Shown here: piece after piece, positions 1-8,734 of the stretch
Position numbering within the stretch: the stretch's first letter is position 1
Layout: every line of letters starts with the position of its first letter
From: an uncultured Faecalibacterium sp.
Lineage (GTDB): Bacteria; Bacillota; Clostridia; Oscillospirales; Ruminococcaceae
Length of the DNA stretch: 64,000 bases
NCBI GenBank assembly: GCA_900540455.1
Contig: UQGD01000001.1
Span: forward strand, 1 to 64,000
Direction: 5' to 3'
Translations under genes and position numbers: made by a program
Notes under the pieces: generated by a model
The model's database searches: none
Seen by the model: only the letters and a program-made list of their open reading frames with translations
What the model was told of the DNA's origin: nothing

Positions 1-165
1 TGTTAAATCTTGTTCGCTCAGCACGCAATCGCTTGCGTCCTGTGTGAATTACTTTTTGGAATTGTTTTAAGTGTTTTCCAACACTATAAAAGGTTCCGTT
101 ACAAGTTTTTCGATATTGTTCAATTTTCAAGGTCCTGTGCGTCTCAGCCTCGCGGCTGACAGCTT
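1..165 (-). other. Leader region of a probable rRNA operon
   Basis: This stretch carries no plausible gene. Read on the minus strand it contains the string ACCTTGAAAATTGAACAA, of the kind found in leaders and spacers of Firmicute rRNA operons. It lies directly downstream of two strong leftward promoters. I infer that a 16S rRNA gene starts just left of the window edge; that gene itself is not visible. Confidence 0.55.
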
Positions 166-169
166 GATT

Positions 170-198
170 ATTTTATCACGTTTGTGATCGTTTGTCAA
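170..198 (-). promoter_or_regulatory. Leftward promoter P2 (probable rRNA operon)
   Basis: On the minus strand there is a TTGACA -35 box (193-198), a 17-nt spacer and a TAAAAT -10 box (170-175). Perfect -35 and spacing suggest a very strong promoter. Confidence 0.7.
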
Positions 199-319
199 GC
201 ACTTTTTTTCGGAAGCTTGGAAACTTTTCAGCGGACATGAGGTAAACCTCAGTGGTCCTATTTTCTTGCTTCTTAGCCCGTCGGAAGTCATTCTTTCCGG
301 CGGCCCTTGGCGCTCAAGT

Positions 320-348
320 ATAATACCACACGCCGGGGCCGGTGTCAA
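320..348 (-). promoter_or_regulatory. Leftward promoter P1 (probable rRNA operon)
   Basis: On the minus strand there is TTGACA (343-348), a 17-nt spacer and TATTAT (320-325). It lies 150 nt upstream of P2, which is the tandem arrangement usual for rRNA operons. Confidence 0.7.
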
Positions 349-410
349 CACTTTTTTGCAAATTTCTTTGCATTTTCTATAAGAAAGCCGCTTTTCCTTG
401 CTGCAAACAC

Positions 411-448
411 AAAAAGGCCGTCTGTGCAGCTCACACAGACGGCCTTTT
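411..448 (-). terminator. Terminator after pheT
   Basis: A near-perfect GGCCGTCTGTG hairpin is followed on the minus strand by a T run. It sits 35 nt past the pheT stop and separates pheST from the rRNA-type promoters. Confidence 0.85.
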
Positions 449-482
449 ACGCTCTTTTCTCTATTATAAGGTATATAAAAGA

Positions 483-2894
483 TCAGCGCATCTCGATGCC
501 CAGCTTGAACTTCAGGTTGCCCAGGATCTTTTTGACAGCCCGTTCCACCTGCTCCGCAGACAGATCTTCCTTCAGGTCCGAGAGGGTCAGGGCGAATGCC
601 ATGCTCTTTTTGCCTTCGCCCAGATTGGCGCCGCGATAGATATCAAACAGCTTGACCTCTGTGACCAGCGGGCTTGCTGCACGAATCGTATCCTCGATCT
701 GGCCGCAGGTGATCTGCTCATCGCAGACCAGTGCCAGGTCGCGCTTGACCGGTGCATAGGGGCTGAGCGGATGATACCGCAGCTCGCTATCCACACAGGA
801 CATCAGTGCCTCATAATCCAGCTCGCCCAGGTAGATGTTCTGGCTCTCCTTCTGATCCTTTGCGATCTCCAGCTCACCATTGATCTCATTGGCCAGCTTG
901 CCGAAGATGCCCAGGCGGGTCTCGCCGCAGTAAACCGCAGCGCTGATGCCGGGGTGCAGCCAAGGCGCAGTCTCCCGCTGGTAGGTAAAGTGCAGCCCAA
1001 ACCCAGCTGCCAGAGCCTCCAGCGCACCCTTGACCGTGAAGAAATCCTCCGCCGGGCCAAAAGCACCCAGGCACAGGGTCTGACGCTCGGTGGGGTGCTC
1101 GGCAATGGGCAGCTGCTTTGCCAGGTAGACCGGTGCCAGCTCAAACAGGCGGCCTTCCGCATTGCCCTTCTTCAGGTTATCCACGATGACGTTCAGCATG
1201 GAGGGGGTCAGCAGAGTCCGCATGATGGACAGGTTCTCGCTGATGGGATTCAGGATACGGATGGCCTTGCGTGCCTCATCCTCTGCCGGGATATGCAGCA
1301 TATCCAGCTCGGAAGCCGAGTAGAAAGCCAGGGTGGAAGCCTCATAGAATCCCTGTGCAGCCAGCAGGCGCTTGGTCTTCATCTGCTTCTTCTGGTCATC
1401 GTTCAGGCCGCCATTGGTCACAGACGCAGTCTTGAGGAAGGTAGGCACGATATGGTCATAGCCATACTCCCGGATGACCTCCTCGGCCAGATCGGGGAAG
1501 TCCTCTACATCCTCCCGGTACAGCGGGGCGCTGACCACCCAGCTGCCATCGGGCTGCACATCCACCGCAAACTCCAGGCGGTTCAGGATATCGATCATCG
1601 TCTGATCCGGGACGGTAATGCCCAGCACAGCGCAGATCTTAGCCGGAGTGGTGCAGATCTGTTTGCGCTCCAGGGGACGGCCGTCGGTCAGATCATAGCA
1701 CAGCGTGGTGATGTCGCCGCAGTCCAGCTCCTGGATCAGGTGCAGTGCCCGCGCCAGACCCAGCTCCGGAGAGTTGCGGTCCACACCCTTCTCATACCGA
1801 GCCGAGGAATCGCTGTTCTGGCCCAGCGCACGGCTGGTCTTACGGACGCTGTCCCGGGCAAAGGTAGCGCACTCAAACAGCAGGCTGTGGGTCTTATCGT
1901 CCATACCAGAGTTTGCGCCGCCCATGATGCCTGCCAGAGCCACCGGCTTTTCTGCATCGCAGATGACCAGGTTTGCAGGGTTCAGCGTAAATTCCTTCTC
2001 ATCCAGGGTGGTGATCTTCTCCCCGGCCTGCGCACGGCGCACCGTGATGCTGCGGCCAGCCACCTTATCCAGGTCAAAGGCGTGCATGGGCTGACCCATC
2101 TCCAGCAGGGTGTGGTTGGTGATATCCACCACATTGCTGATGGAGCGCAGACCGCACAGCGCCAGGTGACGCTTCATCCAGCGGGGAGACTCGCCCATGC
2201 GGATGTTGCGGACATAGTGTGCCATATACCGGGGGCACAGGTCCGGGGCTTCCACCTGCACCGAGATGGGGGCATCCGGCTCGCAGACGGGGGTATAATC
2301 CATGGCAGGCATCTTCAGGGGCTTGCCCAGCACAGCTGCCACCTCGCGGGCAATGCCCAGTACGCTCTGGCAGTCCGGACGGTTAGCGGTGATGGAGATA
2401 TCAAAGATATAATCATCCAGACCCACAATGGGCACGATATCTGCACCGGGAGCCGTATCCTCCGGCAGGATCAGCAGCCCGTAGACTTCGGACCCGGGGT
2501 AGAGATCATCGTTCAGCCCCAGTTCTTCGCCGGAGCAGAGCATTCCATTGGACTCCACACCCTGCATCACCCGCTTTTTGATGGTGATGCCGCCGGGCAG
2601 CGTAGAGCCATCCAGCGCAGTGGGCACATGCGCACCCACAAACACATTGGATGCACCGGTGCTGATGCGCACCTCATGGCCATACTCGCCGCAGTCCACC
2701 ACACACTTGTGCAGGTGGGTGCCCTCCTGAAGCTCCATGGCAGTAACAACGCCTACCACCACCTTGTGGATGCCGGCAGACAGCGGGATCAGCTCCTCCA
2801 CCTCAAAACCGCAGGAAAAGAGCTTCGTCTCCAGCTCCTGTGCCGAGATGTCGATGTCCACATATTCTTTTAACCAACTGAAAGGTACCTTCAT
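483..2894 (-). CDS. pheT: Phenylalanine-tRNA ligase beta subunit
   Basis: The 803-residue product is the beta subunit of the cytoplasmic alpha2beta2 phenylalanyl-tRNA synthetase, which charges tRNA-Phe. It starts with the typical MKVPFSWLKEYVDID and has, in order, an EMAP-like tRNA-binding domain (about 40-150), B3/B4 editing domain (about 210-385), B5 domain (about 405-475), the inactive synthetase-like core, and a C-terminal ferredoxin-fold anticodon-binding domain (about 710-803). Length matches the family norm of about 800. It lies 18 nt downstream of pheS in the same operon and is therefore under the pheS T-box. A terminator follows the stop codon. Confidence 0.97.
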   Translation of the reverse strand: MKVPFSWLKEYVDIDISAQELETKLFSCGFEVEELIPLSAGIHKVVVGVVTAMELQEGTHLHKCVVDCGEYGHEVRISTGASNVFVGAHVPTALDGSTLPGGITIKKRVMQGVESNGMLCSGEELGLNDDLYPGSEVYGLLILPEDTAPGADIVPIVGLDDYIFDISITANRPDCQSVLGIAREVAAVLGKPLKMPAMDYTPVCEPDAPISVQVEAPDLCPRYMAHYVRNIRMGESPRWMKRHLALCGLRSISNVVDITNHTLLEMGQPMHAFDLDKVAGRSITVRRAQAGEKITTLDEKEFTLNPANLVICDAEKPVALAGIMGGANSGMDDKTHSLLFECATFARDSVRKTSRALGQNSDSSARYEKGVDRNSPELGLARALHLIQELDCGDITTLCYDLTDGRPLERKQICTTPAKICAVLGITVPDQTMIDILNRLEFAVDVQPDGSWVVSAPLYREDVEDFPDLAEEVIREYGYDHIVPTFLKTASVTNGGLNDDQKKQMKTKRLLAAQGFYEASTLAFYSASELDMLHIPAEDEARKAIRILNPISENLSIMRTLLTPSMLNVIVDNLKKGNAEGRLFELAPVYLAKQLPIAEHPTERQTLCLGAFGPAEDFFTVKGALEALAAGFGLHFTYQRETAPWLHPGISAAVYCGETRLGIFGKLANEINGELEIAKDQKESQNIYLGELDYEALMSCVDSELRYHPLSPYAPVKRDLALVCDEQITCGQIEDTIRAASPLVTEVKLFDIYRGANLGEGKKSMAFALTLSDLKEDLSAEQVERAVKKILGNLKFKLGIEMR

Positions 2895-2912
2895 TGTTTG
2901 CTCTCTCCCCTC

Positions 2913-3935
2913 TTATTCATGGAACTGCTTGAGGAACTGCAGGTCGTTTTCAAACATCAGGCCGATGTTGTTGATGCCGTACTTGAGCATAGCGATACGC
3001 TCGATGCCAATGCCGAATGCAAAGCCGGAGTAGACATCCGGGTCGATGCCGCAGTTCTCCAGCACCTTGCGGTTGACAACGCCGCCGCCCAGCACCTCGA
3101 TCCAGCCGGTATGCTTGCACAGGCTGCAGCCCTTGCCGCCGCACTCAAAACAGCTGACGTCCACCTCTACGCTGGGTTCGGTAAAGGGGAAGTAGGACGG
3201 ACGCAGGCGGGTACGGGTGCCATCGCCAAACAGCTTCTGCACAAAGGTATCCAGTGCGCCCTGCAGGTCGCCCAGGGTGATGCCCTTATCCACTACCAGA
3301 CCTTCCATCTGATGGAACATGGGGCTATGGGTGGCGTCCGAGTCGGAGCGGAACACCCGGCCGGGGATCAGCACCTTGATGGGGGGCTGCTGGGCATCCA
3401 TCGTCCGGATCTGACCGCCGGAGGTCTGGGTGCGCAGCAAAAACTCATCCGAGAGGTAGAAGGTATCCTGCATATCCCGGGCAGGATGGTCCTTGGGCAC
3501 GTTCAGGCGGGTAAAGTTGTGGTCGTCATCCTCGATCTCCGGGGACTCTGCCACTGCAAAGCCCATGCCGGAGAACACATCGATGATCTGGTTGGTCACC
3601 AGGGTCAGCGGATGCAGGCCGCCTGCCGGACGGGTCTTGGCCGGCAGCGTGATATCCACTGCCTCGGCAGCATTGCGGGCAGCCAGCTCGGCAGCCTTGA
3701 CCCGGGCAGCTGCGGCATCGTAATCCGCCTGGACCTTCTGCTTCAGCTCATTGATGACCTTGCCCATAGCGGGGCGGTCCTCCGGTGCGACGGTGCGCAG
3801 GTTCTTCATCAGGGCGGGGATCTTGCCGTTCTTGCTCAGATACTCCTGCCAGAAAGAGGCCAGCGTCTCCTTGGACGAGACCTGACCAAGGCTCGCTGCG
3901 GCCTGCTGGGCCAGCTGCTCAATCATTGCTTGCAT
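2913..3935 (-). CDS. pheS: Phenylalanine-tRNA ligase alpha subunit
   Basis: The 340-residue catalytic subunit of PheRS forms Phe-AMP and transfers Phe to tRNA. It has an N-terminal coiled-coil tRNA-binding arm (about 1-100) and the class II core, with motif 2 in [18 protein letters not shown] and motif 3 in [15 protein letters not shown] near the C-terminus. A longer open frame extends to 4061, but that part overlaps the T-box terminator. The ATG at 3935 is preceded by AAGGAGAG at good spacing, so I chose it. pheS and pheT form one operon controlled by the leader T-box. Confidence 0.97.
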   Translation of the reverse strand: MQAMIEQLAQQAAASLGQVSSKETLASFWQEYLSKNGKIPALMKNLRTVAPEDRPAMGKVINELKQKVQADYDAAAARVKAAELAARNAAEAVDITLPAKTRPAGGLHPLTLVTNQIIDVFSGMGFAVAESPEIEDDDHNFTRLNVPKDHPARDMQDTFYLSDEFLLRTQTSGGQIRTMDAQQPPIKVLIPGRVFRSDSDATHSPMFHQMEGLVVDKGITLGDLQGALDTFVQKLFGDGTRTRLRPSYFPFTEPSVEVDVSCFECGGKGCSLCKHTGWIEVLGGGVVNRKVLENCGIDPDVYSGFAFGIGIERIAMLKYGINNIGLMFENDLQFLKQFHE

Positions 3936-4299
3936 GGATCTTCTCTCCTTGTTCCTTGTTGGGCGGGGCAGCAAAAAAGGCCCCGTCCCCTTTGCCCAGC
4001 CTTTGCCAGACAAAAGGGACGAAGCCTTGACCATTCTTTTTTGGCCGCTCCGCGGTACCACCCGGTTTCCGCCCTGAGATGCAAAGCAGCCGGGCGGCTC
4101 TCAAACGCCGTAACGGGGCGCACCGTCCTGTGCTACCAAGCGGCTGCGCCGCCCTTCCCACAGGCCGCTCGGGAGCGAACTTCAGCTCCAGACACAAACC
4201 GGGGGCCCTTTCAGCCGGTGAAGCCCCTCTCTGCCCTGTGTGTTCTGCGCCTACTCTCTCCGTCGCTGCGTTTTGAGGTATAGGTTTTTAGTCGAACTA
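3936..4299 (-). promoter_or_regulatory. T-box riboswitch leader of pheST
   Basis: The minus-strand leader contains the T-box core GGGTGGTACCGCGG (about 4050-4064). A GA-rich stem I base with an AGTA bulge lies near 4240-4265. A strong intrinsic terminator (GGCTTCGTCCCTTTT paired with AAAGGGGACGGGGCC, about 3973-4028) ends in a T run. A TTC triplet at 4177-4179 is a plausible Phe specifier. In this class uncharged tRNA-Phe binds the leader and stabilises the antiterminator, allowing pheST expression. Confidence 0.93.
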
Positions 4300-4305
4300 C
4301 AAATT

Positions 4306-4334
4306 ACTTTACCACACTTTTGTTCTGTTTGCAA
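4306..4334 (-). promoter_or_regulatory. pheST promoter
   Basis: On the minus strand there is TTGCAA (4329-4334), a 17-nt spacer and TAAAGT (4306-4311). It is placed correctly to produce the T-box leader. Confidence 0.6.
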
Positions 4335-4402
4335 GAGGGACAGCGGGATTTATCCGGTCTGTGCCCCCCTTCCGCCCCCGCTTTTCCGCAGGACCTGCTC
4401 TC

Positions 4403-4431
4403 TTGACAAAGGCCGTTGCTTTGCATATAAT
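4403..4431 (+). promoter_or_regulatory. feoAB promoter
   Basis: There is a perfect consensus promoter, TTGACA (4403-4408), a 17-nt spacer and TATAAT (4426-4431). A promoter this strong on an iron transporter needs a repressor, and a palindrome sits at the expected transcription start. Confidence 0.9.
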
Positions 4432-4437
4432 TCTTCT

Positions 4438-4453
4438 GTTAGTATCCGCTAAC
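4438..4453. promoter_or_regulatory. GTTAG-N6-CTAAC operator at feoAB
   Basis: The 16-bp palindrome GTTAGTATCCGCTAAC overlaps the predicted transcription start, about 7 bp after the -10 box. The same architecture recurs at 48123, 51611 and 51724. Probable metal-responsive repressor site (inference). Confidence 0.7.
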
Positions 4454-4476
4454 ATTCTTGAAAAGAGGGAATGACA

Positions 4477-6825
4477 ATGACGTTAAAGGAATTGCCCATC
4501 GGGCGCAGCGCCGTGGTAGAGACCGTAGGCGGCGCAGGCGCTCTGCGGCAGCATTTTTTGGATATGGGGCTGATCCCCGGCGCACGGATCACCCTGGTAA
4601 AACTGGCCCCCATGGGCGACCCCATGGAGCTGCGCATCCACGGCTATGCGTTGACCCTGCGGCTGGACGATGCCCAGCAGATCGGCATCACGATGCTGGA
4701 CGGCCCTGCACCGGATCACCCCGGCGCACCCCATGGGGACAAGCCGCTGGAGCATCCAGGTCTGGGCGAGGGCGGCCGTTATCACACCAAAGCCGGTGAA
4801 ACGCCCCTGCCGGAGGATACGACCCTGACATTTGCCCTGGCTGGCAACCAGAACTGCGGCAAGACCACCCTGTTCAACCAGCTCACTGGCTCCAACCAGC
4901 ATGTAGGCAACTTTCCCGGTGTGACCGTGGACCGTAAAAGCGGTCAGATCAAGGATCACCCCGGCACCGAGGTCACCGACCTGCCGGGCATCTACTCCAT
5001 GTCCCCTTACAGCAGTGAGGAGATCGTGACCCGGCAGTTCATCATTGGGGAGAAGCCCACCGGCATCATCAACATCGTAGATGCCACCAACATCGAGCGC
5101 AACCTCTACCTGACCATGCAGCTGATGGAATTGGATGTGCCCATGGTGCTGGCGCTGAACATGATGGACGAGGTGCGGGGCAACGGCGGCACCATCCATA
5201 TCAATAAGATGGAGTCCATGCTGGGCATCCCGGTGATCCCCATTTCGGCGGCCAAAAATGAGGGCGTGCACGAGCTGGTGGACCACGCCATCCATGTGGC
5301 AAAGTATCAGGAACGGCCGGGCCGCCTGGACTTCTGTGCAGAGGATGATCACGGCGGTGCGGTACACCGCTGCATCCACAGCATCCAGCATCTGATCGAG
5401 GATCACGCCAAGTCCGCAGGCATCCCGGTGCGGTTCGCCGCCACCAAGTTGGTGGAAGGAGACGAGCGCATCCGCAAAGCCTTGCAGCTGGACCAGAACG
5501 AGGAGGATGCGTTGGAGCACATCATCCAGCAGATGGAGCGGGAACGGGGACTGGACCGGGCCGCCGCCATTGCGGATATGCGCTTTGGCTTCATCCAGAA
5601 TCTGGTGGATCAAACCGTGGTGAAACCCCACGAAAGCAAGGAACAGGCCCGCAGCAACGCCATTGACCGCATCCTGACCGGCAAATACACCGCCATCCCC
5701 GCTTTTGTGGGCATCATGGCGCTGGTCTTTTACCTGACCTTTAATGTCGTGGGTGCCGCTTTGCAGGACCTGCTGGCAGCAGGCATCGATGCGCTGACCG
5801 CCTCGGTAGATGCGGCGCTGACCAGTTGGCAGGTCAATGCTGCCGTTCATTCTCTGCTGATCGACGGTATCTTTACCGGTGTCGGCAGTGTGCTGAGCTT
5901 TTTGCCGGTGATCGTCACCCTGTTCTTCTTCCTCTCTTTGCTGGAGGATACCGGATATATGGCCCGTGTGGCCTTTGTGATGGACAAGCTGCTGCGGCGC
6001 ATCGGCCTGTCCGGGCGCAGCATCGTACCTATGCTGATCGGCTTTGGCTGCACCGTCCCCGGCGTAATGGCCAGCCGCACCCTGCCCTCGGAGAGGGACC
6101 GCAAGATGACCATTCTGCTGACCCCCTTTATGAGCTGCTCGGCAAAACTGCCCATCTACAGCCTGTTTGCAGGGCTGTTCTTTCCGGAGCACGCTGCGCT
6201 GGTAATGGTCGGGCTATACTTTTTGGGCATCCTGATCGGCGTAGCCGTTGCCTTTCTGCTGAAAGGGACGGTGTTCCGGGGCGAGGCGGTCCCCTTTGTG
6301 ATGGAACTGCCCAACTATCGTCTGCCGGGGCTGAAAAACGTGGCGCAGCTGCTGTGGGAAAAAGCCCGGGACTTTTTGCAGCGTGCCTTTACTGTGATCT
6401 TCCTGGCCACCATCGTGATCTGGTTCTTGCAGAACTTTGACCTGCAGCTCAGCCTGACCAGCGATGCCCAAAACAGCATCCTGGCACTGCTGGCCGGCTG
6501 GATCGCCCCCCTGTTTGCCCCTCTGGGCTTTGCAGACTGGCGCATCTCCACTGCGCTGATCACTGGCTTTATGGCCAAGGAGAGCGTTGTTTCCACCCTG
6601 GTGGTGCTGTTCGGCAGCGAAGCCGCACTGGCCGCCGCCCTCCAGCCTGCCGCTGCCGCACCGCTGCTGGTATTCTGCCTGCTGTACACCCCCTGTGTGG
6701 CAGCAGTTGCCTCGGTCAAACGGGAGCTGGGCGGCAAATGGGCGGCCATCATGGTGGCAGAGCAGTGCCTTATCGCCTGGGTCTGCGCACTGCTGGTGCG
6801 GTTTATTGCATTGGCCATCCTGTAA
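4477..6825 (+). CDS. feoB: Fused FeoA-FeoB ferrous iron transporter
   Basis: The 782-residue protein joins an N-terminal FeoA SH3-like domain (about 1-75) to FeoB, the inner-membrane ferrous iron importer. The G domain starts with the P-loop GNQNCGKTT (about 123-131) and has DLPGIYSMSP as G3 and NMMDE as G4. It is followed by a helical domain and a polytopic C-terminal half (about 405-780). An in-frame ATG at 4471 abuts the AGAGGGA ribosome site, so the ATG at 4477 is the better start. It stands alone between a consensus promoter with an operator and a strong terminator. FeoA-FeoB fusions are known in Firmicutes. Confidence 0.96.
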   Translation: MTLKELPIGRSAVVETVGGAGALRQHFLDMGLIPGARITLVKLAPMGDPMELRIHGYALTLRLDDAQQIGITMLDGPAPDHPGAPHGDKPLEHPGLGEGGRYHTKAGETPLPEDTTLTFALAGNQNCGKTTLFNQLTGSNQHVGNFPGVTVDRKSGQIKDHPGTEVTDLPGIYSMSPYSSEEIVTRQFIIGEKPTGIINIVDATNIERNLYLTMQLMELDVPMVLALNMMDEVRGNGGTIHINKMESMLGIPVIPISAAKNEGVHELVDHAIHVAKYQERPGRLDFCAEDDHGGAVHRCIHSIQHLIEDHAKSAGIPVRFAATKLVEGDERIRKALQLDQNEEDALEHIIQQMERERGLDRAAAIADMRFGFIQNLVDQTVVKPHESKEQARSNAIDRILTGKYTAIPAFVGIMALVFYLTFNVVGAALQDLLAAGIDALTASVDAALTSWQVNAAVHSLLIDGIFTGVGSVLSFLPVIVTLFFFLSLLEDTGYMARVAFVMDKLLRRIGLSGRSIVPMLIGFGCTVPGVMASRTLPSERDRKMTILLTPFMSCSAKLPIYSLFAGLFFPEHAALVMVGLYFLGILIGVAVAFLLKGTVFRGEAVPFVMELPNYRLPGLKNVAQLLWEKARDFLQRAFTVIFLATIVIWFLQNFDLQLSLTSDAQNSILALLAGWIAPLFAPLGFADWRISTALITGFMAKESVVSTLVVLFGSEAALAAALQPAAAAPLLVFCLLYTPCVAAVASVKRELGGKWAAIMVAEQCLIAWVCALLVRFIALAIL

Positions 6826-6846
6826 CCCTTTGTATTGATCTCTATC

Positions 6847-6877
6847 AAGACCAGCGCTTTAGCGCTGGTCTTTTTTT
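6847..6877 (+). terminator. feoAB terminator
   Basis: A perfect 12-bp stem (AAGACCAGCGCT and its complement) with a two-base loop is followed by a T run. Confidence 0.92.
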
Positions 6878-6886
6878 ACCCTTTTC

Positions 6887-7021
6887 CGCAAATGGGGCGA
6901 TGTGCGGCTGTTTGACCCCCTGCACCGCACCCGAGAGCTGGAGCTTCTTTTCACCCAGACCTATAATGGCATGGTGGATCTGGTCTGCCAGCGCAGGTCT
7001 GTTCCCTCCCCTGCTTTATAA
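6887..7021 (+). pseudogene. Possible coding remnant between two terminators
   Basis: One frame reads protein-like for 44 codons (RKWGDVRLFDPL and onward, then a stop at 7019-7021). It has no start codon or ribosome site and lies just after the feoAB terminator. It could be the 3' end of a decayed gene or chance. I do not recognise the family. Confidence 0.2.
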
Positions 7022-7025
7022 ACAT

Positions 7026-7060
7026 AAAGACCGGCAGAGCCTAGGCTCCGCCGGTCTTTT
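7026..7060. repeat. 35-bp palindromic terminator repeat, copy 1
   Basis: A near-perfect palindrome with stem AAAGACCGGC...GCCGGTCTTT works as a terminator for the leftward MFS gene ending at 7088. An identical 35-bp copy lies at 8735-8769 in the same orientation. Both share the same single stem mismatch. Confidence 0.85.
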
Positions 7061-7087
7061 TTGTTCTTCAACTTAATTTGTCCAAAG

Positions 7088-8293
7088 TTATTTCTGAGCT
7101 CTTTCTGCCCTGCGGCTTCGGAGCCACACCAGCAGAGCACTGACAGAGATCAAACACCCCAGCACAGCCAGTCCAGCTCCCGCCTGACCGGTCTGGTCTC
7201 CGATCCACCCAACCAGCGGACTGGCCGGGATCATCATCAGGCTGTATGCCATACTATCCACACTGACCAGTGTCGCTCTCAGATCGCTGGGAAAGTATTC
7301 GTTCATCTGACGGTCGGCATGGAGCATCCAGGCAGACAGCACTCCCTGTACCAATGCAGCTCCTGCCAAAGCCCCCGCTGTTTCTGCCAGACCCACCAGC
7401 ACCGTGCCCAGTCCGCACAATGCTGCACTGATGATGTAGAGCTTTGTCAGTCTCCTGACCCGAAGGCGACAGCCCAAAACAGAGCCTGCAAATGCCGCCG
7501 TCCGACTTAGCAGGTGCGGCACAAATAACAGAGCTGTAGGCCAGCCCAGCTGCACCAAACGCTGCTGCAAAAACATGGTCACCAGATAGCAGGGCACACA
7601 CACCACCCCATCTGCCAGAATCACCCGTATAGCAGCAGGGCATTGCCGCAAAGCTGCAAGGCTCTGCTGTGCCTGCCGGAAAAATCGTTTCGGCAACTGC
7701 CGGAGCGCAAAACTGTCCCGCTGAGCCTGCGCCTGCGTGACCACCGGCTCGGTCAGAAATACATCTGCCGCAGCAGACAATGCATTGCATGCCCCGCTAG
7801 ACAGATACAGGCCCGTATAGCCCAGCAGCGGCTGTGCGGCGCTGATCACTGCGCCCAACCCGCCTGCCGCCAGGCCAAGCTGATCCAAACGGGCACTGAC
7901 AGAAAGATACCTCTCTGTACAGTGTGTCTGCACCAAGCTGTCATAAACAAGAGCCGAGGATGTACCGGAGTACATTGACCCGGAGAGTGCCCCCAGCCCC
8001 ATTGCCAAGCAAACCATCGGCAGGTCGTTGGCCAGCAGCATCGTCGCATCCTGGGCAAGTGCCAGAAGCCCGCCCAGCAGGTAGGTGCGGCGGCGCCCCA
8101 GCAGATCCGCCGCCATACCGCTGGGCACCTCAAACATCAAACTTATTATATGATACACAGCCTCTGCCAGACCGATCTCCCACAGAGCAAAGCCCCGGGC
8201 CGCCAGCAAAGCCACCCACACGGCATCTGTCAGCCGCAGACCAGAAAGAAAGGTGGAGGCATACAGCGCCCCCAGCTGTTTTTTTAGATCCAT
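7088..8293 (-). CDS. MFS transporter, drug-efflux type
   Basis: The 401-residue polytopic membrane protein has about 12 hydrophobic segments. It carries a motif-A-like loop between TM2 and TM3 (GMAADLLGRRRTYLLGG), the hallmark of major facilitator drug:H+ antiporters. The frame is open up to 8470, but the ATG at 8293 follows AAAGAGGTG at good spacing, so the upstream part is leader. A long leader with a small ORF precedes it, which suggests inducible expression by attenuation. The substrate is unknown. Confidence 0.85.
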   Translation of the reverse strand: MDLKKQLGALYASTFLSGLRLTDAVWVALLAARGFALWEIGLAEAVYHIISLMFEVPSGMAADLLGRRRTYLLGGLLALAQDATMLLANDLPMVCLAMGLGALSGSMYSGTSSALVYDSLVQTHCTERYLSVSARLDQLGLAAGGLGAVISAAQPLLGYTGLYLSSGACNALSAAADVFLTEPVVTQAQAQRDSFALRQLPKRFFRQAQQSLAALRQCPAAIRVILADGVVCVPCYLVTMFLQQRLVQLGWPTALLFVPHLLSRTAAFAGSVLGCRLRVRRLTKLYIISAALCGLGTVLVGLAETAGALAGAALVQGVLSAWMLHADRQMNEYFPSDLRATLVSVDSMAYSLMMIPASPLVGWIGDQTGQAGAGLAVLGCLISVSALLVWLRSRRAERAQK

Positions 8294-8593
8294 ACTAGGA
8301 AACACCTCTTTTGTTTGCATCTGCATTATAGCAAATAAACGATGGTGCATCCTTTTTAGAGATAAAACAAACGCCCTGCAGCACAGGCAGAGCCTGCACA
8401 GAAGAGCTTCGCCTACGATCGCCAAAAGTCCGTCCACTTTCAAATCGCAGCTGGAATTTCTCCTATGCACTCCACAAAAAGGCCGCAGGGCGCACTATCC
8501 TCCCCGAGCCATTGCTGAACCGACTCTGCCCCTGTACAAACAGTACAGACGGCAGTATCCTCTAAAAAAGGGCGCACTTCGACCCGGAAACGC
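8294..8593 (-). other. Long structured leader of the MFS gene
   Basis: About 300 nt of untranslated leader separate the 14-codon ORF from the MFS start. It contains a strong hairpin at 8526-8555 (CTGTAC/GTACAG extended by CTGCC/GGCAG), two T-rich runs (near 8564-8569 and 8477-8481 on the minus strand) and a direct repeat AGTGCGCCCT. I see no clear canonical terminator. Confidence 0.5.
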
Positions 8594-8638
8594 TTAAATA
8601 TATCCTTTTTGGTAAAAGATACCTGCGTCCCAGCCCAT
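8594..8638 (-). CDS. 14-residue putative leader peptide
   Basis: The ORF encodes MGWDAGIFYQKGYI and is preceded by AAAAGGAGG at good spacing, a better ribosome site than that of most genes here. It begins about 31 nt after the predicted transcription start and precedes a structured leader of an efflux-type MFS gene. This arrangement matches translational or transcriptional attenuators of resistance genes, where a stalled ribosome exposes the downstream gene. Function is inferred; I have not matched the peptide to a named family. Confidence 0.6.
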   Translation of the reverse strand: MGWDAGIFYQKGYI

Positions 8639-8675
8639 ATGGGTGCTTCCTCCTTTTCAGCAATGTTCTTTGGTC

Positions 8676-8704
8676 AGTATAGCACACCTGACCGGAAGAA
8701 ACAA
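8676..8704 (-). promoter_or_regulatory. Promoter of the leader peptide-MFS transcript
   Basis: On the minus strand there is TTGTTT (8699-8704), a 17-nt spacer and TATACT (8676-8681). The predicted transcript has a leader of about 375 nt before the MFS start. Confidence 0.7.
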
Positions 8705-8734
8705 GTAAAATCCCCGACCAGTCCAACAAAGCAC

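Noticed and set aside
342..2873. 843-codon plus-strand ORF opposite pheT
   Set aside because: It is the antisense shadow of pheT; low-complexity His/Gln/Leu-rich composition, no ribosome site, no recognisable domain.
4483..6192. 569-codon minus-strand ORF opposite feoAB
   Set aside because: Antisense shadow of a high-GC gene; Gln/His-rich and without motifs.
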